Source: Halomonas fontilapidosi (GTDB taxonomy: Bacteria > Pseudomonadota > Gammaproteobacteria > Pseudomonadales > Halomonadaceae). Taken from it: a stretch of DNA of 64,000 nucleotides. The stretch lies in assembly GCF_014192285.1 (NCBI RefSeq), contig NZ_JACHXQ010000004.1, forward strand, positions 124,001-188,000. The letters run 5' to 3'. Under the pieces are notes generated by a model that saw nothing but the letters and a program-made list of their open reading frames with translations, was not told where the DNA came from and ran no database searches. Each line of letters opens with the position of its first letter. Position 1 is the stretch's first letter. A program made the translations under genes and the position numbers. Shown in pieces: positions 17,439 through 25,308 of this stretch.

Positions 17439-18860
17439 ATGGTGCCTATCACAACAATCAACCGGCGCCTCGCAGGGGGCATCACTGTGCTGATGGCCTG
17501 CCTGTTACTGGCCACGGCAACTGCTCAGGCCAATCCACGCTATGCCGGTATCGTCGTCGATGCCGACAGCCAGGAGATTCTCTACGCTGAGAATGCCGAC
17601 CGGCTGCGCTATCCCGCCTCGCTCACCAAGATGATGACGCTCTACCTGATGTTCGAGGCCATGGAGGAGGGCAGGCTGAGTTTGAGCCAGCCGCTGCCGG
17701 TCTCTGCCCATGCCGCGTCCAGGCCGGCTTCCAAGCTCTATGTGAAGGCCGGTTCCAGCATTCCCGTGGAAAAGGCCATCGAGGCGCTGGTGATCAAGTC
17801 GGCCAACGATGTGGCCGTGGTGGTGGCCGAAGCCCTCGGCGGTAGCGAAGCGCATTTCGGTCGCATGATGACCGACAAGGCCCGTGAACTGGGCATGCCG
17901 GACACCGTCTTTCGTAATCCCCACGGTCTGCCCGACGCCGGCCAGGTCACCACGGCACGCGACATGGCGGTGCTCTCCCGGCACCTGATGCGCGACTTCC
18001 CTCAATACTATCCCTACTTCTCGCGGACGAGCTTCCGCTGGAAGGGCAAGACCATCACGGGTCACAACCGCCTGCTCAAGAACTATGCCGGTGCCGATGG
18101 CCTCAAGACCGGTTTCATCCGTGCCTCGGGTTTCAACGTGGCGACCTCGGCGGTGCGTGATGGCCGTCGCCTGCTGACCGTGGTGATGGGTGGCTTCAGC
18201 GCCGCGTCGCGCGATGCGCACACCGCCGACCTGCTGGATCGCGGCTTCCTGCGCGCCTCGTTGGCCGATGGTCGGGGCTGGCTGGCCAGTGCCGATATCT
18301 CCGGAGGCCGGCTGATGCCGGGCGAGCCCCAGGCGCCGGGCCAGCCGGTCGGCAACCGGGTCCGCCTGGCCAGTCTCGGCGCACCGTCGCCGAGCGCTGC
18401 CTCGCCGGCTGAGGCCTTCCCGCCGGCCCCGATCGAGGCGCCGACAGCGGCTGTGAACGCCTCGCGTCAGGCGCTGGCATCACGCGTCGCCACCGCAGAC
18501 ACTCCTGCCGTCGCCGGCATGGTGAACCTTGAGCAGGGGTCTGCCGACGACCCCATCCGCGAATTGATGGCAAGCTCTCATGCCTCGGTGGATGCCGTTT
18601 CCGGCAGCGCCCCGCGGGGAGGCTGGGGCGTGCAGGTCGGTGCCTTCAGCGATGCCGTCCATGCCCGCACCCTGGCGTCTCGCGCCGCCAGTCAGCTGGC
18701 CAGCGAGCTGGCCGACGCCCGAGTCGCCGTGGCCGATGCCGAACGGGTCGGCGTCTATCGCGCCCGCCTGGTGGACATGGACGAGGGCCAGGCGCATACC
18801 GCCTGTCGGCGCTTGGTGGCCGAGGGCATGGAGTGCATGGTGGTCCAGGCCAGCCTGTGA
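17439..18860 (+). CDS. D-alanyl-D-alanine carboxypeptidase (PBP5/6 type) with C-terminal SPOR domain
   Basis: 473 residues. A signal peptide covers about residues 1-31 (cleavage after AQA). The S11 peptidase motifs are complete: SLTK with Ser61 and Lys64, SAN at 121-123 and KTG at 223-225. The enzyme trims the terminal D-Ala of peptidoglycan stem peptides in the periplasm. Instead of the usual PBP5 C-terminal beta domain and amphipathic anchor, a Pro/Ala-rich linker (about 280-385) leads to a SPOR domain (about 390-473, WGVQVGAFSDAVHARTLA), which binds denuded glycan at the division septum. A strong terminator follows. Confidence 0.9.
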   Translation: MVPITTINRRLAGGITVLMACLLLATATAQANPRYAGIVVDADSQEILYAENADRLRYPASLTKMMTLYLMFEAMEEGRLSLSQPLPVSAHAASRPASKLYVKAGSSIPVEKAIEALVIKSANDVAVVVAEALGGSEAHFGRMMTDKARELGMPDTVFRNPHGLPDAGQVTTARDMAVLSRHLMRDFPQYYPYFSRTSFRWKGKTITGHNRLLKNYAGADGLKTGFIRASGFNVATSAVRDGRRLLTVVMGGFSAASRDAHTADLLDRGFLRASLADGRGWLASADISGGRLMPGEPQAPGQPVGNRVRLASLGAPSPSAASPAEAFPPAPIEAPTAAVNASRQALASRVATADTPAVAGMVNLEQGSADDPIRELMASSHASVDAVSGSAPRGGWGVQVGAFSDAVHARTLASRAASQLASELADARVAVADAERVGVYRARLVDMDEGQAHTACRRLVAEGMECMVVQASL

Positions 18861-18906
18861 GAGCTTGCCCTCCGGGGCGTCACCGACTAGCGTAGAGGTC
18901 TTACTT

Positions 18907-18942
18907 CACCCCGCCGGCCCCAGGCCGGCGGGGTGGCTTTTT
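18907..18942 (+). terminator. Rho-independent terminator
   Basis: A perfect 13-bp GC-rich stem (18907-18919 with 18923-18935), 3-nt loop and then GCTTTTT at 18936-18942, directly after the carboxypeptidase gene. The best-formed terminator in the window. Confidence 0.9.
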
Positions 18943-18970
18943 GGGGTTCGGCCAGGGGAGGGCCTTCGGC

Positions 18971-19846
18971 ATGTCAGCGTCACTCAAGGGCATCGGCTTC
19001 ATGTGCTTGGGCGTGCTCTGCCTGGCCATTGGCGATGCCATCGCCAAGTGGCTTGGCGAGGTGCACTCGCCGCTGCAGATCATCTTCTTCCGTACCCTGG
19101 TCTCGCTGCCGCTGATCGCGGTGCTGGCCAGGTTCGGTGGCGGCCTGACCAAGCTGCGTACGCGTCGTCCCGGGATCCACCTGCTGCGCGGCCTGATCTA
19201 CACCGGCACCATGTTCTGCTTCGTGCTGGGCCTGACCCTGCTGCCGCTGGCCGAGGCCACCGCCATCGCCTTTGTGGCCCCGTTGTTCGTCACCCTGCTC
19301 TCGGTGCCACTGCTGGGTGAGCGTATTGAAGGGCCGGTGCTGCTGGCCTCGCTGGTGGGCTTTGCCGGGGTGCTGATCGTGGTGCGTCCCGGTGGCGAGG
19401 CCTTCGACCCCGGCGCCCTGGCGCTGATCGGCGCGGCGGTCTTCTATGCGCTGATGATGATCACCGCGCGGCGCTGGGGCGGTAGCGAACACCTCTGGGC
19501 CATGGTCTTCTACATGACGCTGGTGCCCTTCGTCCTGACCGCTCTGGCGCTGCCCTGGGTGTGGCAGACGCCGCATCCCTGGCACTGGCTGGCCTTTGCG
19601 GGATCGGGTCTCTTCGGGGTGGGCGCCACCGCTTTCATCACCCTAGCCTTCCGCCATGCGCCGGCGGCCATCGCCGCCCCCTTCGACTATACCGCCATGC
19701 TCTGGGCGGTGCTGCTGGGCTGGTGGTTCTGGGGCGAGATGCCGGATCTTTGGGTGTTCCTCGGCAGTGTGCTGATCATCGGCAGCGGCCTGGCAATCGC
19801 CTACCACGAGCGACGCACCACCCTGAAGCGCCGCCCGACCTCCTGA
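18971..19846 (+). CDS. EamA-family (DMT superfamily) transporter
   Basis: 291 residues with ten predicted membrane helices arranged as two EamA repeats (about 5-135 and 150-285). The start is set at ATG 18971, which follows GGGGAGGG; the open frame reaches back into the terminator of the previous gene, which excludes a longer protein. Typical features are an N-terminal GIGFMCLGVLCLAIGDAIAKWL and the LPLAEATAIAFVAPLFVTLLSVPLLGE motif. Family members export metabolites or amino acids or take up small organic solutes. The substrate cannot be told from sequence or neighbours. Confidence 0.8.
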   Translation: MSASLKGIGFMCLGVLCLAIGDAIAKWLGEVHSPLQIIFFRTLVSLPLIAVLARFGGGLTKLRTRRPGIHLLRGLIYTGTMFCFVLGLTLLPLAEATAIAFVAPLFVTLLSVPLLGERIEGPVLLASLVGFAGVLIVVRPGGEAFDPGALALIGAAVFYALMMITARRWGGSEHLWAMVFYMTLVPFVLTALALPWVWQTPHPWHWLAFAGSGLFGVGATAFITLAFRHAPAAIAAPFDYTAMLWAVLLGWWFWGEMPDLWVFLGSVLIIGSGLAIAYHERRTTLKRRPTS

Positions 19847-19857
19847 GGTTCCTGCAA

Positions 19858-20109
19858 CTAGGCGGGGGCCAGCGTCAGCAGCAAGCGCTGGCGGTTTACC
19901 GCCCACTCGGGTAGCCATTCGCAACCGTGGCCATGAGAGGTCGTGACCAGCCGCACGGGCAGGTTGTCACAGTGAAAGTGTGGACACATGGCATGCTCCA
20001 GGAGGCGCAGGCCAGCCACGAGGACTCTGCCGGTCAGGACGACGGCTGGGTGGCCACGCTGCTGTTCAATGCCACCTTTGGCCAGCATGCCGGGCATGCC
20101 CATGAGCAT
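19858..20109 (-). pseudogene. Decayed DUF1826-like gene
   Basis: This 376-bp spacer between the EamA gene and luxS holds no intact gene. A minus-strand frame encodes CPHFHCDNLPVRLVTTSHG and EWLPEWAVNR, which resemble the core of DUF1826 proteins (CPRFHVDxVPCRLVTTYxGxGTEWLP, recalled from family knowledge), followed at once by QRLLLTLAPA, which resembles the extreme C terminus of that family. The roughly 50 residues expected between them, and most of the N terminus, are missing. This fits a gene with an internal deletion and a lost 5' end. No ribosome site supports translation. DUF1826 genes often accompany zinc-handling GTPases. Confidence 0.5.
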
Positions 20110-20222
20110 GGGCGTTCATCAAGCGCCTGGCGTTGGCGAACAGGCGGCGCGGCGAGATACCATGCTCGCACCGGGTGCGGCCTGTGCTGCCTCGCCCTTC
20201 CCCATTACCTGCAGGAGCCGAC

Positions 20223-20747
20223 ATGCCGCTACTCGACAGTTTTACCGTGGACCACACCATCATGAGTGCCCCAGCGGTGCGCGTCGCCAAGACCATGCGC
20301 TCCCCCTCGGGCGACACCATCACCGTCTTCGACCTGCGCTTCAACAAGCCAAACGAGGACATGATGGGGGAAAAGGGGGTTCACACCCTGGAGCACCTGT
20401 TTGCCGGCTTCATGCGCCAGCACTTGAACGGCGACGGCGTCGAGATCATCGATATCTCCCCCATGGGCTGTCGCACCGGCTTCTACATGAGCCTGCTGGG
20501 CAGCCCCAGCGAGCAGGGCGTCGCCGCTGCCTGGCAGGCCGCCATGCACGATGTGCTGAACGTCAAGCGCATGGAGGAGATTCCGGAGCTCAACGAGCAT
20601 CAGTGCGGCACCTACCAGATGCACTCTCTGGAGGAGGCACAGGAGATCGCTCGGGGCATCATCGATCAGGGTATTGGCGTCAACCGTAACGACGACCTTG
20701 CCCTGAGTTCCGAAAAGCTCAAGTCGCTTGGCAACGACCTGGAGTAG
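20223..20747 (+). CDS. luxS: S-ribosylhomocysteine lyase LuxS
   Basis: 174 residues from ATG 20223 with GCAGGAG upstream; the frame is open further 5' without support. LuxS cleaves S-ribosylhomocysteine to homocysteine and DPD, the precursor of AI-2. The metal site is intact: HTLEH with His54 and His58, catalytic Glu57, Cys83 in MGCRTGFY and the metal ligand Cys128 in NEHQCGTY. It lies alone between decayed DNA and the convergent thiE gene, so neither activated methyl cycle genes nor AI-2 receptor genes are adjacent. Confidence 0.97.
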   Translation: MPLLDSFTVDHTIMSAPAVRVAKTMRSPSGDTITVFDLRFNKPNEDMMGEKGVHTLEHLFAGFMRQHLNGDGVEIIDISPMGCRTGFYMSLLGSPSEQGVAAAWQAAMHDVLNVKRMEEIPELNEHQCGTYQMHSLEEAQEIARGIIDQGIGVNRNDDLALSSEKLKSLGNDLE

Positions 20748-20830
20748 GCTTCGATCGCTCGGTGCCGATCTCTATCCGCAGCGGCGTCAGCTGGCCGATG
20801 GTGTAGTGCGCGGCGCCACGGCCGGCTGCA

Positions 20831-21442
20831 TCACGAGAAGAAGCGCCGCGCGGCAGCCTCGGGGTCGGGGGTGCCGCAGATAGCGGAGACCACCGCCAGG
20901 CCCTCGGCGCCGGCTTCATGTGTTGCGGCCACGTGTTCGGCCTTGAGGCCGCCGATGGCCACGCTCGGCAGGGGGCTGGCGGCCACTAGCCTGGCCAGTC
21001 CCGCAAAACCCAGCGGCTCGGCATGGTCTTGCTTGCTGGGCGTGGCGAACACCGGACCCAGCCCCAGATAATCGAGATGCTCGACGTCCAGGCGTGCCAT
21101 CTGTTCCAGCGTCTGGACCGAGAGGCCAAGGATCGCCTCAGGGCCCAGCAGCACGCGGGCATCGGCCACGTCGCCGTCGTCCTGTCCTAGGTGCAGGCCG
21201 TCGGCGCCGGCGGCGATTGCCACCTCCAGGCGGTCGTTGATGATCAGCGGCACGCCGCTGCCGTAAAGCGCGGCCTTGAGGCGACGCGCCTGGTCGACCA
21301 GTTCGGCATCAGAGGCATGCTTGTCGCGCAGCTGCACCATCGTCACGCCCCCGCGCACCGCCGCCGTCACGGTCTCCACCAGCCCCGGGCTCGTACAGAG
21401 CGCGCGGTCGGTGATCAGATAGAGCGAGAGATCAAGGCGCAT
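20831..21442 (-). CDS. thiE: Thiamine-phosphate synthase ThiE
   Basis: 203 residues from ATG 21442; the longer frame lies inside thiM. ThiE joins HMP-PP to thiazole phosphate to form thiamine phosphate. TIM-barrel signatures are present: SLYLITDRALC at the N terminus, VTMVQLRDKHASD, PLIINDRLEVAIAAGADGLHLGQDD, LGLGPVFATPSKQD and SVAIGGLKAEHV near the phosphate site. The start overlaps the thiM stop by 11 nt. Expression should follow the upstream TPP riboswitch. Confidence 0.95.
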   Translation of the reverse strand: MRLDLSLYLITDRALCTSPGLVETVTAAVRGGVTMVQLRDKHASDAELVDQARRLKAALYGSGVPLIINDRLEVAIAAGADGLHLGQDDGDVADARVLLGPEAILGLSVQTLEQMARLDVEHLDYLGLGPVFATPSKQDHAEPLGFAGLARLVAASPLPSVAIGGLKAEHVAATHEAGAEGLAVVSAICGTPDPEAAARRFFS

Positions 21443-22238
21443 CGTCGACCTCCAGGCGGGCCCGTTCGGCCAGGGCCTTGTCCTCCAGGTGGAAGAGGGC
21501 ATCGAGAAAGGCCACCGCGAAGCTGCCGGGGCCCTGTGCCACGTCGCCGGCCAGCTCGCCGGCCACGGCATAGCAGGCCAGCGCCGCCACCGTCGCCTCG
21601 AACCGGTCATCGGCGCCGGCCAGGAACGCTGCCACCACGCCGGTCAGCGCGCAGCCCAGGGTGGTGACCCGGGGCATCAGCGGGTGGCCGCCGCGGACGC
21701 GGGCGACCCGCTGGCCGTCGGTGACTAGGTCCACCTCGCCGGTGACCGCGACCACGCCCGCCGTCTGGCGGGCCAGACGGCGGGCGGCGTCGAGGGCCGC
21801 CTCGGCGGGGTCGGTGCTGTCCACGCCGCGGCCGCCGCCGGCCTGCCCCGCCAGGGCGATGATTTCCGAGGCATTGCCCCGGATCACGTCCGGCGCGAGC
21901 GCCAGCAGCCGGGCACCGGTCTCGCGGCGAAACCGCGTGGCGCCCACGGCCACCGGGTCCAGCACCCAGGGGTGGCCGGTCTCCCTGGCGGCCAGGGCAG
22001 TGGCCTCCATGGCCTCGACCCAGTGCGGCGAGAGGGTACCGATGTTGATCGTCAGGGCGCTGGCCAGCGCGGTGAACTCGGCGGCTTCCTCGCGGGCATG
22101 GACCATGGCCGGCGAGGCGCCGATGGCCAGCAGCACGTTGGCCATGCTGTTCATGGCGACATGGTTGGTGATGTTGTGGACCAGCGGGCTGGTCTCGCGC
22201 ACCCGGCTCAGGTGCGTGGCGGGATCGATGGCAAGCAT
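21432..22238 (-). CDS. thiM: Hydroxyethylthiazole kinase ThiM
   Basis: 268 residues. ThiM phosphorylates hydroxyethylthiazole, a salvage step feeding ThiE. Family motifs: SPLVHNITNHVAMNSMANVLLAIGASPAM at the N terminus, HPWVLDPVAVGATRFR, IRGNASEI, and TTLGCALTGVVAAFLA, the ribokinase-like anion hole with the catalytic Cys. It is the first gene of thiM-thiE, about 50 nt downstream of a TPP riboswitch. thiD and the de novo genes are not in this window. Confidence 0.95.
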   Translation of the reverse strand: MLAIDPATHLSRVRETSPLVHNITNHVAMNSMANVLLAIGASPAMVHAREEAAEFTALASALTINIGTLSPHWVEAMEATALAARETGHPWVLDPVAVGATRFRRETGARLLALAPDVIRGNASEIIALAGQAGGGRGVDSTDPAEAALDAARRLARQTAGVVAVTGEVDLVTDGQRVARVRGGHPLMPRVTTLGCALTGVVAAFLAGADDRFEATVAALACYAVAGELAGDVAQGPGSFAVAFLDALFHLEDKALAERARLEVDDAP

Positions 22239-22290
22239 GGGGCCTCCCCGGCGCGGGAGGTGCAGCGCGGCAGCAGGGCCGGGGCCGCAC

Positions 22291-22370
22291 GACTCCCTAC
22301 GCCGGCATTATCCGGGTCAGGTTCCGAGGGTGCCTCTCAGCCGTGGCGATATTGCCGCGGCGCCCCTGTC
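22291..22370 (-). promoter_or_regulatory. TPP riboswitch (THI element) for thiM-thiE
   Basis: The minus strand carries the conserved THI core in order: GACAGGGGCGCC at the 5' end, then GGCTGAGAGGCACCCT, GGAACCTGACCCGGATAATG, CCGGCG and TAGGGAG. The 5' CAGGGG and 3' stretches pair to close the P1 helix. TPP binding normally lowers expression of the gene downstream. About 50 nt of GC-rich sequence separates the aptamer from the thiM start and should hold the expression platform, probably by hiding the ribosome site. Confidence 0.95.
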
Positions 22371-22418
22371 GTGAGGGCCCACTATCGCTGCCCGCTTCTA
22401 GGCTGTAAAGGTCGGGGT

Positions 22419-22697
22419 TCAGGCCAGCAGGTGGAAGCCGGAAAGGGTGATCAGGCTGGCCAGGGTCAGGCTGTGCAGGGCGTCGAGGGTGTCTGGCGGA
22501 AGTGCCCGGCTCGGCCACATCAGGGCCATGGCCGCGGCGCCCAGGCCGATCAGCCCCAGCGGCAGTGCGATCGGTGCCCAGCCGGCGAGCAGCACGCCGA
22601 TGGCCAGCAGCAGCCAGCCGGCCACCACCAGCAGGCCGGCACGATGCCCGCTGGTCAACGGTCTTGCCGCGCCGGTCTCGCCCATGACGGTGTCCAT
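22419..22697 (-). CDS. Small membrane protein of unknown function, with PmrA-like box upstream
   Basis: 92 residues from ATG 22697, which follows GGGAG on the minus strand. Three hydrophobic stretches are visible (GLLVVAGWLLLAIGVLLAGW, PIALPLGLIGLGAAAMALMW and a C-terminal SLTLASLITLSGFHLL), so it is probably an inner membrane protein. I do not recognise the family. A perfect CTTAAG-N5-CTTAAG repeat lies 68-84 bp upstream, the same kind of element found ahead of the operon that encodes a PmrA/QseB-type regulator at 26.7-27.4 kb. It is therefore a candidate member of that regulon. It is not part of the thi operon, which has its own riboswitch downstream of this gene. Confidence 0.7.
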   Translation of the reverse strand: MDTVMGETGAARPLTSGHRAGLLVVAGWLLLAIGVLLAGWAPIALPLGLIGLGAAAMALMWPSRALPPDTLDALHSLTLASLITLSGFHLLA

Positions 22698-22764
22698 ATT
22701 GTTGTCTCCCGTGGTGCGATGGACGGGACTGCATGTCCCGTTCACCGTACCTTAGAAGCGCCGT

Positions 22765-22781
22765 CTTAAGGATCGCTTAAG
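22765..22781 (-). promoter_or_regulatory. Perfect PmrA-like box (CTTAAG-N5-CTTAAG)
   Basis: CTTAAG at 22765-22770 and 22776-22781, spaced by five bases, is the 6-5-6 direct repeat bound by PmrA/BasR and related QseB-type regulators. A weak -10-like TAAGGT follows 10 nt further downstream on the minus strand. The site fits activation of the small membrane protein gene at 22697. Confidence 0.6.
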
Positions 22782-22829
22782 GCGTGATGACAATGGCGTG
22801 TCAGGGGCATCGCCAGCCGTTGCTTTCCC

Positions 22830-24584
22830 TCAGGTGACCTGGGCGAGCCAGCGCAGGGCGATCTTGCGGGCCTGAGCCAGTTCTCGGCACCAGGTCAGTC
22901 GGCCGGCGCGCCGGCGGATCCCCGCGCGGCGCAGCGTGACGAGGATGTGCGTCGGCAGGCCGACCAGTACCAGGGCGACCCCCTGGCGATGCATCTCGTC
23001 GGTCAGCGCCTGCAAGGCCACGATGGCGGTGCCATCCATGCTCGGCACGTCATGCATGTCGAGGATGACGATCCGCACCTTCGGGTCCACCAGATGCAGC
23101 GAGGTGAGCGCCTTTTCCGCGGCGCCGAAGAACAGCGGGCCATCGATGTCATAGAGGGCCACTTCGCCGGGCAGTTCGTCGATGCTGGCGTGCGTCCCGG
23201 CGTCGATCTGCCGGGTCTGGGTCAGCAGCGCCATGCGCCGAATGAACAGCGCAGCGGCCAGCCCCATGCCCACGGCCACCGCCAGCACCATGTCGAACAG
23301 CACGGTCAGGGTGAAGCAGGTCACCAGGATGGCCACGTCACCCGCCGGTGCCGAGCGCAGGGTATGCAGGACGTGGCGGGCCTCACTCATGTTCCAGGCG
23401 ACGATGAACAGCAGCGCCGCCAGCGCGGCCATCGGGACCAGCCCCAGCAGACCGGCCAGGGCCACCACCGCCAGCAGCACGACCAGCGCATGCACCACGG
23501 CCGCGATCGGTGAACGGGCGCCGCTGCGGATATTGGTGGCGGTCCGGGCGATGGCAGCCGTGGCGGTGATGCCGCCGAACAGCGGCGCGACGATGTTGCC
23601 CAGCCCCTGGCCGATCAACTCGGCATTGGGGTCGTGCCGGGTCCGGGTCAGGCCGTCGGACACCACCGCGCAGAGCAGCGACTCGATTGCCCCCAGCATG
23701 GCGATGGCGAAAGCGGGGCCCAGCAGCGCACGCAGCAGCGCAAAATCCACCACCAGCGGTTCGCCATCCGCGCCCGGCAGCCGCCAGGGCGCCGCGAAAC
23801 TCGGCGCGATAGGCGGAATCCCGCTGCCCGTCTCGCCCTGTGCCTCCCAGGTGAAGCGCGAGGCGATGGTCTCTACCAGGTTCCCCGTGCTCGCGTCGCC
23901 TATCCCGTGGTTGACCGCATAGGCCAGCACTGCCCCCACCACCAGCCCGATCAGCGGGGCCGGTAGCGGTACGTGCAGGCGCGGCCACAGCAGCATGACG
24001 CCCAGGGTGAAGGCCCCGATGCCCAGTTCCAGCGGGCTCAGACTGGGCAGGGAGGCGACAATACGTGACAGGTTCTCGACGAAGTGTTCGCCCAGCTGCC
24101 CGACCTCAAGGCCCAGGAAGTCGGGCAGCTGCAGCACCGCGATCACCACCGCGATCCCCGCCGTGAAGCCGAGCACCACCGGATAGGGCACGTACTGAAT
24201 GAGGCGTCCCAGGCCGGTGAGGCCCAGCGCCACCAGGATTACCCCGGCCATCATCGTGGCGATCAGCAGGCCGCCCAGGCCATGCTGCTGGACGATGGGG
24301 AAAAGAATGACGACGAAGGCCGCCGTGGGACCCGAGACATTGAAGCGTGAGCCGCCGGTCAGCGCGATGATGGCGCCGGCGACGATTGCCGTATAGAGCC
24401 CGTGCTGGGGAGGCACGCCGGTGGCGATGGCCAGGGCCATGGAAAGCGGCACTGCCACGGTGCCGATCGTCAGCCCGGCCAGCACGTCGCGGCGCAGGTC
24501 GCCCAGGCCGTAGCCGTCTCGCCAGGCCGCTCGCAGGCCGGTGGCGATGCCGGGAAGGCGCGGGGACGGTCGGTGGCGTGCCAT
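22830..24584 (-). CDS. SulP-family anion transporter with STAS domain
   Basis: 584 residues. The membrane domain (about 30-430) has the SulP signature DVLAGLTIGTVAVPLSMALAIATGVPPQHGLYTAIVAGAIIALTGGS (seen across residues 33-80), and a cytoplasmic STAS domain covers about 460-570 (GEVALYDIDGPLFFGAAEKAL, VRIVILDMHDVPSMDGTAIVALQAL). Members carry sulfate, bicarbonate or C4-dicarboxylates such as succinate (DauA). No carbonic anhydrase or sulfate gene is adjacent, so the substrate is open. It is divergent from a small RHH gene across an AT-rich promoter region at 24585-24779. Confidence 0.87.
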   Translation of the reverse strand: MARHRPSPRLPGIATGLRAAWRDGYGLGDLRRDVLAGLTIGTVAVPLSMALAIATGVPPQHGLYTAIVAGAIIALTGGSRFNVSGPTAAFVVILFPIVQQHGLGGLLIATMMAGVILVALGLTGLGRLIQYVPYPVVLGFTAGIAVVIAVLQLPDFLGLEVGQLGEHFVENLSRIVASLPSLSPLELGIGAFTLGVMLLWPRLHVPLPAPLIGLVVGAVLAYAVNHGIGDASTGNLVETIASRFTWEAQGETGSGIPPIAPSFAAPWRLPGADGEPLVVDFALLRALLGPAFAIAMLGAIESLLCAVVSDGLTRTRHDPNAELIGQGLGNIVAPLFGGITATAAIARTATNIRSGARSPIAAVVHALVVLLAVVALAGLLGLVPMAALAALLFIVAWNMSEARHVLHTLRSAPAGDVAILVTCFTLTVLFDMVLAVAVGMGLAAALFIRRMALLTQTRQIDAGTHASIDELPGEVALYDIDGPLFFGAAEKALTSLHLVDPKVRIVILDMHDVPSMDGTAIVALQALTDEMHRQGVALVLVGLPTHILVTLRRAGIRRRAGRLTWCRELAQARKIALRWLAQVT

Positions 24585-24745
24585 GCGCGGGGTCTCCTTG
24601 TTGCGGGGTCACCTGCCCCTCGGATGAGCTGGTGGTCGCATCTCTCTGAGGCGGTGAACCGGTTGCTTATGTGAATAACATTAACATGACGTTAGTATTG
24701 TCGACAAATGCGTCCCCGCCATTGCCTTGGGTGACGCCGAGAATT

Positions 24746-24764
24746 AACATTTAATGATAATGTT
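24746..24764. promoter_or_regulatory. Inverted repeat AACATT-N7-AATGTT, candidate RHH operator
   Basis: AACATT at 24746-24751 is mirrored by AATGTT at 24759-24764 just before the ribosome site of the RHH gene. A further AACATT occurs at 24677-24682 next to a TAAC-N5-GTTA pair at 24682-24694, nearer the divergent SulP gene. Such short spaced repeats suit autoregulation by a ribbon-helix-helix dimer; this is inference. Confidence 0.4.
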
Positions 24765-24779
24765 TTTCGGAGAGTCACG

Positions 24780-24977
24780 ATGGAAAAGAAGACGGCACGC
24801 CTGACCCTGCTGATCGACCCGCACAAGAAGCGGGCCTTCGAGCAGCTGTGTGCGGCCCAGGACCTGACGCCGTCGCAGGTGGTACGACAGCTGATCCGCG
24901 ATTACCTGCGCGACCATGGCGTGGAATACGAGACGCGCCCCGGCCTGGCCAGCAGGGACACGCCGGAGCGGGAGTGA
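24780..24977 (+). CDS. Small ribbon-helix-helix (CopG-like) regulator
   Basis: 65 residues. The N-terminal part (TARLTLLIDPHKKRAFEQLCAAQDLTPSQVVRQLIRDYL, read in two steps) has the strand-helix-helix pattern of CopG/Arc-type DNA-binding proteins, with the short strand RLTLLID for DNA contact. The C-terminal tail is short and charged. CGGAGAG precedes the ATG. No toxin gene follows, so an antitoxin role is not supported; the region after it contains decayed DNA, so a partner could have been lost. It may control itself and the divergent SulP gene. Confidence 0.7.
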   Translation: MEKKTARLTLLIDPHKKRAFEQLCAAQDLTPSQVVRQLIRDYLRDHGVEYETRPGLASRDTPERE

Positions 24978-24989
24978 CCGGGCGCTGTT

Positions 24990-25262
24990 GTGTTCCTCAC
25001 ACTGATGGATGCTGGTGCGTTGCCCCATAGCAGAGCGCGATCGATCATCAGGGGCGGGCAGGAAAGCCGGTGCCAGATTGAGAGTGCGCCGCTGCTGGTG
25101 ACTCCGCCTCGTCCGCGACTGAGTGCCGCGAGTCCCGCCCTCGAGATGCTGACCGACTTCTCGCGGCTTTCGCCGCGCACCATTTCTCCCGACGGCGGTA
25201 TCGACGAGGCGTTGCTGATGATGCGCCTCGCCGGCATCCGCTTTCGGGGCGCGGCACTCCGT
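24990..25262 (+). pseudogene. Remnant of a CBS-domain protein
   Basis: The spacer 24978-25308 holds no intact gene. One plus-strand frame contains SPALEMLTDFSRLSPRTISPDGGIDEALLMMRLAGIR (given here only as a description of positions 25135-25250), which reads like the start of a CBS domain: a (M/L)TDF.R..P.T..PD..IDEAL..M..AGIR pattern. The usual continuation (hydrophobic strand LLLVTD and second motif) is absent and the frame then runs into the 3' end of the histidine kinase gene on the other strand. No ribosome site or plausible start is seen. I read it as a truncated gene. Confidence 0.4.
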
Positions 25263-25308
25263 TGTCAGGGCCAAGGTGTCGTCAGGCATGACATGCTGAC
25301 ACGAAGCC

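Noticed and set aside
24780..24977. RHH protein as an antitoxin
   Set aside because: No toxin-like ORF is adjacent; the following 330 bp contains only a decayed CBS-like fragment.
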